A DNA stretch of 51,203 bases from Roseovarius tolerans (GCF_900109855.1 NZ_FOBO01000022.1:1-51203), one strand, 5' to 3'. Positions 31,777 to 41,524 are shown, counted from the first letter of the stretch. The notes: generated by a model from the sequence alone, not told the origin. Numbers and translations are program-made.

Positions 31777-32550
31777 ATGGAGATGTTTTTCGATATCGGC
31801 CCGCTCTGGGGCTGGAGCCTCGCCTTTGGCGTGGCGATTTGTGCAGGGCTGGTCAAGGGAGTGGTGGGCTTTGCCATGCCCACAGTGCTGATCGCGGGGC
31901 TGAGCACGATGATGCCCCCCGATCTGGCGCTGGCCGGGTTGATCCTGCCGACGCTCGCCACCAACCTGTGGCAGGCGCTGCGGCAGGGGGTGGGCGCGGC
32001 GCTCGCCTCGGTGGCGCGGTTCCGGGTGTTCCTGCTGGCAGGCGGGGCGGTGATGGTGCTGGCCGCGCAAGCCGTGCCGCGCCTGCCGCCTGCCGCGATG
32101 TTTCTGTTCATCGGGCCGCTGATCACCGCCTATGCGCTCTCGACGCTGCTGGGCCGGGGCCTGCGCCTGTCGCCAGAGGGGGGCGCGCGCGGCGAGGCGG
32201 GGATGGGCGCGCTGGCGGGGCTTTTTGGCGGGCTGTCGGGCATCTGGGGGCCGCCCACGGTGGCGATGCTGATGGCGCGCGGCACGGAAAAGCGCGAACA
32301 GATGCGCGTGCAGGGGGTGATCTACGGGCTCGGCGCGGTGCTGCTTCTGGTGTCGCATCTGGGCTCGGGCGTGCTGCGCGCCGAGACGCTGCCACTGTCG
32401 CTCGGGCTGGTGCCGCCGGCGCTGCTGGGGATCGGGCTGGGGTTCTGGCTGCAGGACAAGTTCGATCAGGAGACCTTTCGCAAGGTCACGCTCTGGGTGC
32501 TGCTGATCGCGGGGATCAACCTGATCCGGCGCGGGGTGCTGATGCTCTGA
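31777..32550 (+). CDS. TSUP-family permease (TauE/SafE)
   Basis: Membrane protein of 257 residues with about eight hydrophobic helices. The paired motifs GLVKGVVGFAMPTVLIAG near the N-terminus and LFGGLSGIWGPPTVAML in the middle are the hallmark repeats of the TauE/SafE family, which exports sulfite, sulfoacetate or other organic anions. It is divergent from mcd across 146 bp and followed by a terminator. The substrate is unknown. Given the neighbouring phn genes, an organophosphorus or sulfonate product is possible but not shown. Confidence 0.8.
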   Translation: MEMFFDIGPLWGWSLAFGVAICAGLVKGVVGFAMPTVLIAGLSTMMPPDLALAGLILPTLATNLWQALRQGVGAALASVARFRVFLLAGGAVMVLAAQAVPRLPPAAMFLFIGPLITAYALSTLLGRGLRLSPEGGARGEAGMGALAGLFGGLSGIWGPPTVAMLMARGTEKREQMRVQGVIYGLGAVLLLVSHLGSGVLRAETLPLSLGLVPPALLGIGLGFWLQDKFDQETFRKVTLWVLLIAGINLIRRGVLML

Positions 32551-32650
32551 GGCGGGAAACTCGCCCGCTGTCACCGCGCTGTCATATCGTCACGCTAGGT
32601 AGCGTGCATATTCTAGCTGCTCTTTCACCCCGCGATATTTCAGCACCTTC

Positions 32651-32675
32651 AAGGCGGCCCTCGTGGCCGCCTTTT
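32651..32675 (+). terminator. rho-independent terminator of the permease gene
   Basis: A perfect 9-bp stem AAGGCGGCC/GGCCGCCTT with a five-base loop and a TTTT run. It ends 6 bp before the convergent acetyltransferase stop and may work in both directions. Confidence 0.75.
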
Positions 32676-32680
32676 GCTGT

Positions 32681-33298
32681 TCAGCCGCCGTATTTCTCCA
32701 GAAACGCCTCGGCTGTGAGCGTGCGGAAATCGGCAAGGCTGTCGCGCAACCGCGCATGATCCCAATCCCACCACGCCAGCGCCATCATCCGCTCAGCAAG
32801 ATCAGGGGCCAGCCGCGCGCGCAGCGGCTTGGCGGGCATGCCCGCCACGATCATGTAAGGGGCCACATCGCGCGTCACCACCGCCCCCGCCGCGATCACC
32901 GCGCCGTGGCCCACCGTCACCTCCGGTTTCACCTGCGCGTTATGCCCGATCCAGGTGTCATGGCCGATCCGCGCGACCCGCGCGCGGCGCTTGTCGAACC
33001 AGAGCACATCGTCCTCGGCATCCTCCCAATAGCTCGCCGAGCGATACTGGAAATGATGCAAGCTAGCCCGGTCTAGCGGATGATCCGTGGCCCCCACCCG
33101 CACGTAGCTGGCGATATTGGCAAATCGGCCGATCTCGGCATTGGCCAGATCGCAGGCGCGGTCGCAATAAGAGTAATCCCCCATCGCCACATGCGCGAGA
33201 CGGCTACCGCGCCCGACCTCGGTATAGGCCCCAAACTCGCAATCGGTGATCTCGCAATCGGGATGGATCACCGCCCCGTCGGATTGCAATCTCGGCAT
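32681..33298 (-). CDS. hexapeptide-repeat acetyltransferase of phosphonate clusters
   Basis: Protein of 205 residues with a left-handed beta-helix: imperfect hexapeptide repeats from about 10 to 60 and 110-150 (IGHNAQVKPEVTVGHGAVI). TDHPLDRASLHHFQYR and the APYMIVAGMPAKPLR closure are typical of the chloramphenicol/streptogramin-type xenobiotic acetyltransferases. This subgroup (TIGR03308) occurs with phn genes and may acetylate aminophosphonates. Last gene of the phnC-D-E-E unit, 104 bp after the second permease gene. Confidence 0.85.
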   Translation of the reverse strand: MPRLQSDGAVIHPDCEITDCEFGAYTEVGRGSRLAHVAMGDYSYCDRACDLANAEIGRFANIASYVRVGATDHPLDRASLHHFQYRSASYWEDAEDDVLWFDKRRARVARIGHDTWIGHNAQVKPEVTVGHGAVIAAGAVVTRDVAPYMIVAGMPAKPLRARLAPDLAERMMALAWWDWDHARLRDSLADFRTLTAEAFLEKYGG

Positions 33299-33402
33299 GT
33301 TTTGCTCCCCAAGAGATGAATGCCTGCGGCGCGAGTATTTTTGCCATAAAGAAACGCAAGACCCTCGGTTTCTTAATGGCTCAAATACTCAAATCCGCAG
33401 CC

Positions 33403-34740
33403 TCAATGCCCGCCGTCATCCGACAAAATGAGCTTGCGCCGCAGCCAGCCCGACACCGTGTCCATCACCATCACCATGATCAGGATGAGAATGATGTAAT
33501 AGCTCACCTCTTCCCAGTCCTTCTGCGTGATCATCGCCTGAGTCAGCAACAACCCGATGCCGCCGCCGGTGATAGCGCCGATGATGGTGGCGCTGCGGGT
33601 GTTGGATTCGAGATAATAGAGCAGCTGGCTCAGCAGGATCGGGGTGATCTGCGGGATGACGCCGAAGCGGTAGCGTTGCAGCGGCTTGGCGCCGGTCGAT
33701 TGCACGCCTTCAATCTCGCGCTTGTCGACGTTTTCGAGCGCCTCCGAGAAGAGCTTGCCGAAGGTGCCGGTATCGGTCAGCAGGATCGCCAGCGCGCCGG
33801 TCATCGGCCCGGGGCCGAAGGCGCGCGCGAGGATGATCGTCCATATGAGCGCATCGACGCCGCGCACGAAATCGAACACCCGCCGCACCACCGCCCGCAC
33901 GGCCATCAGCGGCGAGAAATTGCGCGCCGCCGCAAAGGCCAGCGGCAGCGCCACGATGGCCGCGCCCATGGTGCCGAGAAAGGCCATCAGGATGGTCTCG
34001 AAGATCGCCCACATCACGTCCTTGTGCTGCCACATCCGGTTGTTCCAGATATCGTGGAGGATGGCGGCGATGTTGCTCTTGCCCTCGACGACGCTGTCGC
34101 CCGAAACGACCAGCCCCGCCAGCTCGCCAAAGCTCTTGCCGTAGAACGGGCTATCGAGGGTGAACCAGAACAGCTCCCAGCCGAAGGCATAGCGCATCAC
34201 CTCGGTGCGCGCCTTGGTGAGCGTCACGCGCCCGCCCTCGGTGGTGATGTCGACGCGCGCGTTGCTGGCGCTGATCCAGTCGGGCACCGTGTCAGTGGGC
34301 AGGTCGAGCGTCACGCCCTCGCGACGCGACACCTCGGCCGTGATCAGCCCGTAGCCCGGCACGTCATAGCGCAGCGTGTTGCCGTCGATCAGCACCTCGT
34401 GCCCGTGTTTCAGCGCCACGCGCGTGGTGTCCTCGCTCTCGACGCTCACCCAGTCGGGGCTGCGCCCCTCAGGCCATGTGCCCTTGTTCTCGCCTTCCAC
34501 GGCGATGGTCAGATCTCCGGTGCGGTTGTCGCGCGTGACATGCGTCTTGTAGCTGTAGCTGTCGGCGACGAGGATGCGCGCATTGTCCATCCGCGCACGA
34601 TCCGCCAGCCCCGGAATGTCGAAGGCGAAGAAGATATAGACGAAATAGGCCAGGATCACCGCCGGGACGGCAAAGGCCATCAGCCGCTTGCGCCGAAAGA
34701 ACCCGGACGCGTCGAACCCAGCCTCGCTTGCCATTGTCAT
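33403..34740 (-). CDS. phnE: phosphonate ABC transporter permease PhnE (long form)
   Basis: Inner-membrane protein of 445 residues. One helix at about 17-35 is followed by a roughly 170-residue extracytoplasmic segment (ARILVADSYSYKTHVTRDN onward) that short PhnE proteins lack. The C-terminal 230 residues then form the standard permease, with EAA-type loop FGKLFSEALENVDKREIEGV. Forms a heterodimer with the second PhnE encoded directly upstream, four bases away. Role: uptake of phosphonates bound by PhnD. Confidence 0.92.
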   Translation of the reverse strand: MTMASEAGFDASGFFRRKRLMAFAVPAVILAYFVYIFFAFDIPGLADRARMDNARILVADSYSYKTHVTRDNRTGDLTIAVEGENKGTWPEGRSPDWVSVESEDTTRVALKHGHEVLIDGNTLRYDVPGYGLITAEVSRREGVTLDLPTDTVPDWISASNARVDITTEGGRVTLTKARTEVMRYAFGWELFWFTLDSPFYGKSFGELAGLVVSGDSVVEGKSNIAAILHDIWNNRMWQHKDVMWAIFETILMAFLGTMGAAIVALPLAFAAARNFSPLMAVRAVVRRVFDFVRGVDALIWTIILARAFGPGPMTGALAILLTDTGTFGKLFSEALENVDKREIEGVQSTGAKPLQRYRFGVIPQITPILLSQLLYYLESNTRSATIIGAITGGGIGLLLTQAMITQKDWEEVSYYIILILIMVMVMDTVSGWLRRKLILSDDGGH

Positions 34741-34744
34741 GGTC

Positions 34745-35617
34745 TCACTCTCCCCCGATCAGCTTGTTACGGTAGCGGCTCGATACCTGATCGAAGAAGA
34801 CGATGGTGCCGAACAGCAGCAGGAAGATCGCCGCCACCTCGTCATAGCGGCCCTGCCCCCAGCTGAACGCGTTCTTGAGGTCATAGCCGATGCCGCCCGA
34901 ACCGACGAACCCCAGAATGGCCGAGGCGCGGATATTGATCTCGAAGCGCAGCAGCGCGTAGCTGAGATAGTTGGGCGCCACCTGCGGGATCACCCCCAGC
35001 CACATCCGCTGGCCCCATGTGGCCCCCACCGACGAGAGCCCCTCGACCGGCTTGAGGCTCGCGTTCTCGTTCACCTCGGAAAAGAGCTTGCCCAGCGCCC
35101 CCACGGTATGGATCGCGATGGCGATCATCGCGGGCACCGGCCCGCCCCCGAGGATGAAGATCAGCACCAGCGCGATCACGATCTCGGGCACCGCGCGCAG
35201 AATGTCCATCACCCGGCGAAACACCCCGATCAGGCGCGGCCATTTCGCCAGCCCCCGCGTCGCCAGAAGCGAGATCAGCACCGCGCCCATCGCCCCCAGA
35301 AGCGTCGAGGCCGCCGCGATGTTGATCGTCTCGATCAGCGAGGGCAGGAATTTCCACATCAGCCCCGGCAGGTTGGCGATCTTTTCGCTCGCCTCGGCCA
35401 GCACCTCGCCGGGAAACTGGAATATATTGCCGATCCCGTCCCAGAAGCCGCCCGCATTGCGCCCGTCGGCCACCTGAAAGCCCGAGACCATCAGCGCGAT
35501 GAACACGATCAGCATCACGCTGCCGTAGAGCCGCTTGCGCCGTGTCATCGCCATATAGGCGGCCTGCACGTCCTGCACCCGCGCCACGCCTGCCTGTCCT
35601 GCCGTCAGATCGCTCAT
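34745..35617 (-). CDS. phnE: phosphonate ABC transporter permease PhnE (short form)
   Basis: Inner-membrane protein of 290 residues with about six helices. The cytoplasmic EAA-type loop is LGKLFSEVNENASLKPVEGL. The N-terminal 30 residues are soluble. It pairs with the long PhnE gene that follows. Lies 72 bp after phnD, with a stable hairpin in between that may lower permease expression relative to the binding protein. Confidence 0.92.
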   Translation of the reverse strand: MSDLTAGQAGVARVQDVQAAYMAMTRRKRLYGSVMLIVFIALMVSGFQVADGRNAGGFWDGIGNIFQFPGEVLAEASEKIANLPGLMWKFLPSLIETINIAAASTLLGAMGAVLISLLATRGLAKWPRLIGVFRRVMDILRAVPEIVIALVLIFILGGGPVPAMIAIAIHTVGALGKLFSEVNENASLKPVEGLSSVGATWGQRMWLGVIPQVAPNYLSYALLRFEINIRASAILGFVGSGGIGYDLKNAFSWGQGRYDEVAAIFLLLFGTIVFFDQVSSRYRNKLIGGE

Positions 35618-35640
35618 GCCTCATCCCCCGCCAAATAAGA

Positions 35641-35667
35641 CCGGGCCTGCGCACATGGCAGGCCCGG
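35641..35667 (-). promoter_or_regulatory. hairpin between phnD and phnE
   Basis: A 10-bp GC stem CCGGGCCTGC/GCAGGCCCGG with a 7-base loop and no T-run. Probably an mRNA-stabilising or attenuating structure downstream of the abundant binding-protein gene. Confidence 0.5.
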
Positions 35668-35689
35668 CCCGAATGTCAGCCCTGACGGC

Positions 35690-36595
35690 TTACATCTTGG
35701 ATTTGCGCGCCTCGATGATCGACAGGTACGCGTCGTGGTTGATCGGCTGGAAGCCAAGCGCCTCACCGGCCATGAAGTTATAGGCGCAATCGGCGTCCAT
35801 ATAGGGCAGCGAGGCGGTCAGCGTGGTGATGTCCAGCTTGACGCGCTCGGGCAGTTCCTTGCGCAGCACAATCGGGCCTTCGGGGATCGGCTTGGACTGC
35901 CAGATCTGGACGATCTGGTTCATGTCCACGAGGCCCGCATCGGCGGCCTTCCGCAGCGCGCCGGAGTTGTAGCCGTCTTCCCATGCGCCCATGCCGTCGG
36001 CCCAGGTCACGCCGGCGTCGATGTCGCCATTGGCGACCGCGACGATGGTCTGCTCGTGACCGCCGGTGAACTTGACCTCACCGAAGTACTCGCCCGAGTC
36101 CATGGTGATCTCTTCGCTGTGCGTCGGAATCTCGATCGAGGGGATCAGGTAGCCCGAGGTGGAGTTCGGGTCACCGAAACCAAAGCTCTTGCCCTGCATG
36201 TCATCGAGCGAGGTGATGCCGCTGTCCTTGCGGGCGAAGCCCACCGAGTAATAACCGTAGGACTTGTCCATGTTGGTCTTGACCATGACCGGCTCGACGG
36301 CGTCGGGATCGGTCAGGTAGGTCTTGGCATAGGCCGAGGCCCCGAGCCACGCCATGTCGAGCGTGCCGCCCAGCAGGCCCTGGATCACGCCGTCGTAATC
36401 GGCGGGGGTGAACAGCTTGACCGGCACGCCGAGCAGTTCTTCGGCAGCGGCACGGTAGCACTCATTCGAGGCCATGCGGTCCTGCGCGTTCTCGCCGCCC
36501 AGCACGCCGATGCGGAATTCTTCGATCTTGTCCTGCGCCAGCGCGGGGCTGACGAGAGCGGTGGTGGCCAGGATGGCAGCAAAGATTTTGGTCAT
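35690..36595 (-). CDS. phnD: phosphonate-binding periplasmic protein PhnD
   Basis: Protein of 301 residues. Signal peptide KIFAAILATTALVSPALA, then the mature binding protein (FRIGVLGGENAQDRM, DYDGVIQGLLGGTLDMAWLG, FGFGDPNSTSGYLIP). Delivers phosphonates to the PhnE dimer. Second gene of the phnC operon, flanked on both sides by GC hairpins. Confidence 0.94.
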   Translation of the reverse strand: MTKIFAAILATTALVSPALAQDKIEEFRIGVLGGENAQDRMASNECYRAAAEELLGVPVKLFTPADYDGVIQGLLGGTLDMAWLGASAYAKTYLTDPDAVEPVMVKTNMDKSYGYYSVGFARKDSGITSLDDMQGKSFGFGDPNSTSGYLIPSIEIPTHSEEITMDSGEYFGEVKFTGGHEQTIVAVANGDIDAGVTWADGMGAWEDGYNSGALRKAADAGLVDMNQIVQIWQSKPIPEGPIVLRKELPERVKLDITTLTASLPYMDADCAYNFMAGEALGFQPINHDAYLSIIEARKSKM

Positions 36596-36619
36596 GGGTT
36601 TCTCTCCGGTTGGGTTGTC

Positions 36620-36642
36620 GGCCCGCCACCCCCCGGCGGGCC
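36620..36642 (-). promoter_or_regulatory. hairpin between phnC and phnD
   Basis: GGCCCGCC/GGCGGGCC with a 7-base C-rich loop in the 56-bp gap between the two genes. No T-run, so processing or mRNA stability is more likely than termination. Confidence 0.4.
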
Positions 36643-36651
36643 AGGGGGTCG

Positions 36652-37476
36652 TCAGACCGCGGCCTCGGCTTCGCGCAGCGCGCGCACCGTCCCACGATCC
36701 AGCGTTTCGATGGAGGTCGAAGTGCTTTCCTCGGAAAAGCTCGCATCGGCCCCGTAAATGTCGCGCGCCACGCCGGTGGTCAGTTGTTCGGGCGTCCCGT
36801 CAAACACCACCCGGCCATGCAGCATCCCGATCACCCGGTCGCAATAGCGCCGCGCGGTATCGAGCGTGTGCAGGTTGGCGATCACCGTGCGCCCGTCCTC
36901 TTCGTGGATGCGGCGCAGGTCATCCATCACCAGCTGCGCGTTCATCGGGTCGAGGCTGGCAATGGGTTCATCCGCCAGCACGATCTTGGGGTCCTGCATC
37001 AGGGCGCGGGCAATCGCCACGCGCTGCTGCTGCCCGCCCGAGAGCGCCTCGGCACGTTTCGGCGCATGATCGGCAATGCCCAGCCGGTCGAGTATCTCGA
37101 TGGCGCGGTGAATGTCCGCATCCGGGTAAAGGTTGAACATCGTCGCCAGCGTCGAGCGGCGGTTGAGCGTGCCGTGCAACACGTTCGACACCACGTCCAT
37201 TCGCGGCACGAGGTTGAATTGCTGAAAGATCATCGCGCAATCGGATTGCCAGGCGCGTTTGTCGGCCCCCTTGAGGCCGGTGACCTCGCGCCCCTCGAAC
37301 ATGATCTGGCCAGAGGACGCGTCGGTCAGACGGTTGATCATCCGCAGAAGCGTCGATTTGCCCGCCCCGGACCGCCCGATGATCCCGATCATCGCCGGTT
37401 TCTCGACGGTGAAACTTACCTTGTCCACGGCGGTGTTGCGGCCGAATGTCTTGGTCAGCGCGTCGATGCTCAGCAC
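36652..37476 (-). CDS. phnC: phosphonate ABC transporter ATPase PhnC
   Basis: Protein of 274 residues. Walker [10 protein letters not shown] (34-42), signature [15 protein letters not shown], Walker [14 protein letters not shown]. Energises import through the two PhnE subunits. First gene of the minus-strand unit phnC-phnD-phnE-phnE-acetyltransferase, with a Pho-box-like triplet 75-100 bp upstream. Confidence 0.94.
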   Translation of the reverse strand: MLSIDALTKTFGRNTAVDKVSFTVEKPAMIGIIGRSGAGKSTLLRMINRLTDASSGQIMFEGREVTGLKGADKRAWQSDCAMIFQQFNLVPRMDVVSNVLHGTLNRRSTLATMFNLYPDADIHRAIEILDRLGIADHAPKRAEALSGGQQQRVAIARALMQDPKIVLADEPIASLDPMNAQLVMDDLRRIHEEDGRTVIANLHTLDTARRYCDRVIGMLHGRVVFDGTPEQLTTGVARDIYGADASFSEESTSTSIETLDRGTVRALREAEAAV

Positions 37477-37552
37477 GAAAGATGCCCCCTTGGTTTGCGC
37501 CCCACCTACGCGGCGAACTCAAAGAGTTTGCGACGGTTTGGTAAAAGTTTTT

Positions 37553-37577
37553 TGACGGTCGCTTGACGAGGCGTGAC
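37553..37577 (-). promoter_or_regulatory. Pho-box-like triplet upstream of phnC
   Basis: On the minus strand GTCA occurs three times at 10- and 11-bp intervals (ATGTCAC, TCGTCAA, CCGTCAA). The spacing fits PhoB half-sites and the position fits the phnC promoter, though individual matches are imperfect. Confidence 0.45.
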
Positions 37578-37624
37578 ATTCGCAACCCTTGCGGCAGTGC
37601 GACAGCGCGCGTAAACCCATAGGC

Positions 37625-38179
37625 ATGATCGCACGACGCCGCCCCCGCCTGACCCGTGACGACTGGCTCATGACCGGCCTCACCGCCTTGTGCGAGGGCG
37701 GGCCCGGCACGCTTGGCGCGGAACCTCTGGCGCGGCGCGTGGGCGCCACCAAGGGCTCGTTCTACTGGCATTTCGACGACGTGCCGGGCTTTCACGCGGC
37801 CCTTCTGTCGCTCTGGCAAACCGATGCCGAGACGGCCCTGCTCACGGCCGACGGCGCCACCGACACCGCCCGGCTGCGCGCCACCGCCCAGACCATTGCC
37901 GACAGCACCACCAGCAACAGCCCCGCGCTGCGCTCCGAGCCCGCGATTCGCGCCTGGGCGCAGGGCAATGACTTGGCGGCCGGTGTGGTGGCCGGCGTGG
38001 ACGAAATCCGCCTGGCCCGGCTGAACGATCTTCTGGCGGCCTGCGGCATCGGCAACCCGGAAATGGCGCGCATTCTCTATGCCTCGGCCACCGGCATGCA
38101 GGCCTTGCAGGACACCGCCCGCGACACGGCGGCCACCGCCATAGGTTCGCTTGTCGATCTGATCCTCGCGCTCAGGTAA
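37625..38179 (+). CDS. TetR-family transcriptional regulator
   Basis: Protein of 184 residues. The helix-turn-helix lies at about 15-50 (GPGTLGAEPLARRVGATKGSFYWHFDDVPGF), the classical TetR pattern. The ligand domain is unrecognised. Divergent from phnC with a shared 148-bp interval, so it may regulate phnC, but the downstream META-domain gene, four bases away, is an equally likely target. The ATG at 37625 is preferred. An upstream in-frame start gives a non-typical N-terminus. Confidence 0.75.
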   Translation: MIARRRPRLTRDDWLMTGLTALCEGGPGTLGAEPLARRVGATKGSFYWHFDDVPGFHAALLSLWQTDAETALLTADGATDTARLRATAQTIADSTTSNSPALRSEPAIRAWAQGNDLAAGVVAGVDEIRLARLNDLLAACGIGNPEMARILYASATGMQALQDTARDTAATAIGSLVDLILALR

Positions 38180-38183
38180 GGCG

Positions 38184-38573
38184 ATGCGCGCCACCCTCCT
38201 GCTCATCGCCATGTCCATCCTTGGCTATTGCAAGGACGAGACGGTCTCGGGCCATGGCGGGGCCGGGGCGACATGGGTGCTGCAAAGTATCGACGGCACG
38301 CCCTTTGCCGCCCGCGCGACGCTTGGTTTCCCCGAGGAAGGCACGCTTGCGGGCGAGGCCCCCTGCAACCGCTATTCCGGCGCGCAGAGCCTGCCCTATC
38401 CGTGGTTCCGCGCCGAAGCCCTGATCACCACCAAACGCGCCTGCCCCGATCTGGAGGCTGAAACCCGCTATCTGCGCGCACTCGAAGAGATGACGCTTGC
38501 CGAAGTGGCGGGTGACACGCTTCTGCTGACCAACGACGCGGGCCGCGAGATGGTGTTTCGGGCGGGGGAGTAA
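38184..38573 (+). CDS. META-domain protein (HslJ-like)
   Basis: Protein of 129 residues with an N-terminal hydrophobic segment (TLLLIAMSILGYC) that may be a signal or lipoprotein peptide, although Tyr before the Cys is not standard for a lipobox. The mature part follows the META/HslJ pattern: WVLQSIDGTPFAARATLGF, PCNRYSGA and TTKRACPDLEAETRYLRAL. Such domains occur in envelope stress proteins. Coupled to the TetR gene upstream and ended by an intergenic repeat. Confidence 0.7.
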   Translation: MRATLLLIAMSILGYCKDETVSGHGGAGATWVLQSIDGTPFAARATLGFPEEGTLAGEAPCNRYSGAQSLPYPWFRAEALITTKRACPDLEAETRYLRALEEMTLAEVAGDTLLLTNDAGREMVFRAGE

Positions 38574-38590
38574 CGCAGGGTGTGATTGAT

Positions 38591-38810
38591 GGCCTGGAGC
38601 TGCCTTTGCCGCGTCCCGCGCGAAACGCACCGAAGGTGCCGCGCGATCGCCGGGCCGTCCCGCGGCCTGGCGATTTGAGGGGTTGCGCAACGTGTTGAGG
38701 TTACAATGACTTGGCTGGGATAAAGCGCCCGCTACGAGCGTTGCATCGCCAGTCCCCGGCCCTGCGATCACGCGGCACCTTTTGGCGGGGTGCTATGCCC
38801 GCTCCAGGCC
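38591..38810 (-). repeat. intergenic repeat element, copy 2
   Basis: 220 bp from GGCCTGGAGC (38591-38600) to its complement GCTCCAGGCC (38801-38810). It is homologous to copy 1 in opposite orientation, including the hairpins GCACC/GGTGC and ATCGCC/GGCGAT. Lies between convergent gene ends. Confidence 0.7.
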
Positions 38811-38854
38811 AAACATAACCGCCCTCCGTTCCGCTCTGATCCGAAACCCCACGC

Positions 38855-39589
38855 TCACCCCGCCCCCGCCTGCGCGGCGAACCGCGCGACAAAGCGGGCG
38901 CGGGCATCCGGCAGGGGCTTGTTGCCCATCTGCGGTGCAAGATGGTGCATCAGGAAATGACCCGTCACCTGAAATCCCTGCACTATTTCCGCATCGGGGG
39001 CCGGGCCTTCGCCCAGCAGGCAGGGCGGCAGCGGCAACAGACGGTCGGCCCAGACGCCCGCCCCCGCGCGCGACACCGCGCGCCCGGTGCGGGGAGATAT
39101 ATAGCTGAGGTCATTGGCTTTTTCCCCCATCACCGCGCAGCGCCGCAAATCAAGGCCAAAACCCATCTCCTCCAACAGCGCCAGTTCCCAGTTGAGATAG
39201 GCGAGCGGCCAGATCTCCGGCTGCTCCAGAAGGTCCAGCAGGATCAAACTCTTGCGATATATGCCGGCATGTGCTTCCCGCTCGGGCAGCGCGAACAGCA
39301 ACAGCGCGCACACCGCATTCAGCCCAGCCAGCGCCATCCGGTCGCCCATCGACCAGGCCCTCGATTTCAAGGGCTCGACCCGGAAGGTGCCCAGATGATC
39401 CTCCAGCCGCGCGCGCCATTCCACATCGAGCTGCGCGCCAGGTTGCAGCACCGGTGCCATCCGGCGCGATGCGCCACCGCGCACAACGCCCGCGTGCCGC
39501 CCATGTTCAGACGTGAAAACTTCAATGATGGCAGAGGTTTCCCCGTGGCGGCGGCTGCTCAGCAATATCCCCTGATCACGCCATTCCAT
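38855..39589 (-). CDS. recO: DNA repair protein RecO
   Basis: Protein of 244 residues, normal RecO length. The N-terminal OB-fold begins [24 protein letters not shown], and the helical remainder contains FELL-like [17 protein letters not shown]. RecO loads RecA on SSB-coated DNA with RecR. Last of the minus-strand series lepB-rnc-era-DUF1491-recO, a conserved order in this family. Confidence 0.93.
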   Translation of the reverse strand: MEWRDQGILLSSRRHGETSAIIEVFTSEHGRHAGVVRGGASRRMAPVLQPGAQLDVEWRARLEDHLGTFRVEPLKSRAWSMGDRMALAGLNAVCALLLFALPEREAHAGIYRKSLILLDLLEQPEIWPLAYLNWELALLEEMGFGLDLRRCAVMGEKANDLSYISPRTGRAVSRAGAGVWADRLLPLPPCLLGEGPAPDAEIVQGFQVTGHFLMHHLAPQMGNKPLPDARARFVARFAAQAGAG

Positions 39590-39598
39590 CGCCCGATC

Positions 39599-39931
39599 CT
39601 ACCCGCTCAACCCGTCCGCGTCGAGCAGGTGCCGCCCGGCCCGGTCCTCGACCTCGACCACCCAGATATCCGGATCAAACCCGCGTTGCCGGGCGATGGC
39701 GGCATCCACCTCCGCCTCGTCACTCTCGGCCAGCGTCACCCAGACGCGCGCGCCTGTTGCGAGATCGAAGGAGCGTTGAAACACCTGCGCCTTGCCATCG
39801 AGCGTGTTGAGTTTCACCAGCACCGCGCCGCCAGTGTCATCGCCATGCGCCACCACGAAACCGGGAATGTCCTGAAGCCGCAGCCGCGCCAGATAGGCGT
39901 CGATCCAGAACCGCGCGGTCAGCCGGACCAC
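39599..39931 (-). CDS. DUF1491 family protein
   Basis: Protein of 110 residues. FWIDAYLARLRLQDIPGFVVAHGDDTGGAV and the closing FDPDIWVVEVEDRAGRHLL match DUF1491, an alphaproteobacterial family of unknown function constantly found between era and recO. Gaps to its neighbours are 9 bp and 4 bp, so it is part of that operon. Confidence 0.85.
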   Translation of the reverse strand: MVRLTARFWIDAYLARLRLQDIPGFVVAHGDDTGGAVLVKLNTLDGKAQVFQRSFDLATGARVWVTLAESDEAEVDAAIARQRGFDPDIWVVEVEDRAGRHLLDADGLSG

Positions 39932-39935
39932 GACC

Positions 39936-40841
39936 CTAGTTCCCGTCCTTGAAATCCAGCCCCATCTCGGAATAGCGCTCGGATTCGTCCATCCAGCCAG
40001 TCCGCACCTTCACCTGCAGGAACAGGTGTATCCGCCGCCCGAGGAACTCTTCCATCTCCTCGCGCGCGGCCTTGGACACGGCCTTGATCGTCTCGCCCTT
40101 GTTGCCCAGAACGATGCCCTTGTGACCGTCGCGCAGCACGTAGATGATCTGATCAACGCGGGCCGAGCCATCCTTGCGCTCTTCCCAGGCCTCGGTCTCG
40201 ACGGTCAGCTGATAGGGCAGTTCCTGATGCAGCCGCAGCGTCAGCTTTTCGCGGGTCATCTCGGCGGCGATCATCCGCATCGGCAGATCGGCGATCTGAT
40301 CCTCAGGGTAGAGCCACGGGCTCTCCGGCACCTCGTCTGCGAGCCACTGGCGCAGATCGTCCACACCGTGGCCCTTTTCGGCGGAAATCAGAAAGGTCCT
40401 CTCGAAGGTGAAGCGGTCGTTCATCTTCTTGGTCAGCGCCAGCAGAACGGGGGCCTCCACCCGGTCAATCTTGTTGATCGCAAGGGCGATCCTGCGCCCC
40501 TTGGCGATATCCTGCAAGCCGTCGAGGATACGCTCCACCCCTTCGGTGACGCCGCGATGTGCCTCGATCAAGAGCACCACGATATCGGCATCCGCCGCCC
40601 CGCCCCAGGCGGCGGCGACCATCGCCCGATCCAGCCTGCGGCGCGGCTGGAAAAGGCCGGGCGTGTCGACGAAGACAAGCTGGCTTTTGCCCTCCATCGC
40701 CACGCCGCGAATGCGCGCGCGGGTGGTCTGCACCTTGTGGGTGACGATGCTCACCTTGGCGCCCACCATGCGATTGAGCAGCGTGGATTTGCCCGCATTG
40801 GGCTCTCCGATCAGGGCGATGAAGCCGGCGCGGGTGGTCAT
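39936..40841 (-). CDS. era: GTPase Era
   Basis: Protein of 301 residues. G1 GEPNAGKST (12-20), G3 DTPGLFQ, G4 NKID, then a C-terminal KH domain with the [22 protein letters not shown]-binding loop. Era assists 16S rRNA maturation and 30S assembly. Its ATG overlaps the rnc stop (40838-40841). Confidence 0.96.
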   Translation of the reverse strand: MTTRAGFIALIGEPNAGKSTLLNRMVGAKVSIVTHKVQTTRARIRGVAMEGKSQLVFVDTPGLFQPRRRLDRAMVAAAWGGAADADIVVLLIEAHRGVTEGVERILDGLQDIAKGRRIALAINKIDRVEAPVLLALTKKMNDRFTFERTFLISAEKGHGVDDLRQWLADEVPESPWLYPEDQIADLPMRMIAAEMTREKLTLRLHQELPYQLTVETEAWEERKDGSARVDQIIYVLRDGHKGIVLGNKGETIKAVSKAAREEMEEFLGRRIHLFLQVKVRTGWMDESERYSEMGLDFKDGN

Positions 40842-41524
40842 GTCTGGCTCTCCAATCTGTCGAGCAGCGCGCGCGCTGCCGCCTGTTCCGCCTGCCGTTT
40901 CGATCCGGCGGTGGCGCTGACATGCTCACCGCTCTGCAGCCGCGCCTCGATGGTAAAGACCGGCGCGTGATCCGGCCCGGAACGCGCGGTCTCGGCATAG
41001 TCGGGCGGCGGCAGGCCGCGCGCCTGCGCCCATTCCTGCAGCGCGGTCTTGGCGTCGCGCGCGTCTTCCTTGACCGCGCCGATGCGCCCGCCCCATAGCC
41101 GCAGCACCATGGCGCGCGCCGCCTCGAACCCCGCATCGACATAGACGGCGGCGATCACCGCCTCCATCGCATCGCCCAAGAGCGCCATCTTGCGCCGCCC
41201 GCCCGAGAGCATTTCGGAGCGCCCGAGTTTCAGGACCGTGCCAAGGTCGACCTCACGCGCGACATCGGCGCAGGCTTCCTTGCGCACCAGCGCGTTGAAG
41301 CGGGGGGCAAGCTGGCCTTCGGTGGCGGCACTGTCATGCGCCAGAAGCGCCTCGGCCATCACGAGGCCAAGCACCCGGTCGCCCAGGAATTCCAACCGCT
41401 GATTGTCGTCGCGATTGGGCGAGGACATCGAGGAATGGGTCAGCGCCCGGACCAGCAGCGAGGGGTCGGCAAATTCATGCCCGAGCCGCGCCTGAAACTC
41501 CGCCATGTCGCGTGACAGTTTCAC
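40838..41524 (-). CDS. rnc: ribonuclease III
   Basis: Protein of 228 residues from a GTG at 41524 that overlaps the lepB stop (GTGA). This start gives the normal [18 protein letters not shown]-terminus, while the longer frame adds eleven unrelated residues. The catalytic signature is [20 protein letters not shown], and a double-stranded RNA-binding domain fills the C-terminal 70 residues ([20 protein letters not shown]). Processes rRNA and other double-stranded RNA. Confidence 0.95.
   Translation of the reverse strand: MKLSRDMAEFQARLGHEFADPSLLVRALTHSSMSSPNRDDNQRLEFLGDRVLGLVMAEALLAHDSAATEGQLAPRFNALVRKEACADVAREVDLGTVLKLGRSEMLSGGRRKMALLGDAMEAVIAAVYVDAGFEAARAMVLRLWGGRIGAVKEDARDAKTALQEWAQARGLPPPDYAETARSGPDHAPVFTIEARLQSGEHVSATAGSKRQAEQAAARALLDRLESQT

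Noticed and set aside
29780..31891. 703-codon open frame on the plus strand opposite mcd
   Set aside because: Composition (His/Arg/Gly-rich) is that of the antisense of a GC-rich acyl-CoA dehydrogenase gene, which is clearly the real one.
33316..34866. 516-codon plus-strand frame opposite phnE
   Set aside because: Shadow of the PhnE permease gene. His/Asp/Arg-rich and without domain features.
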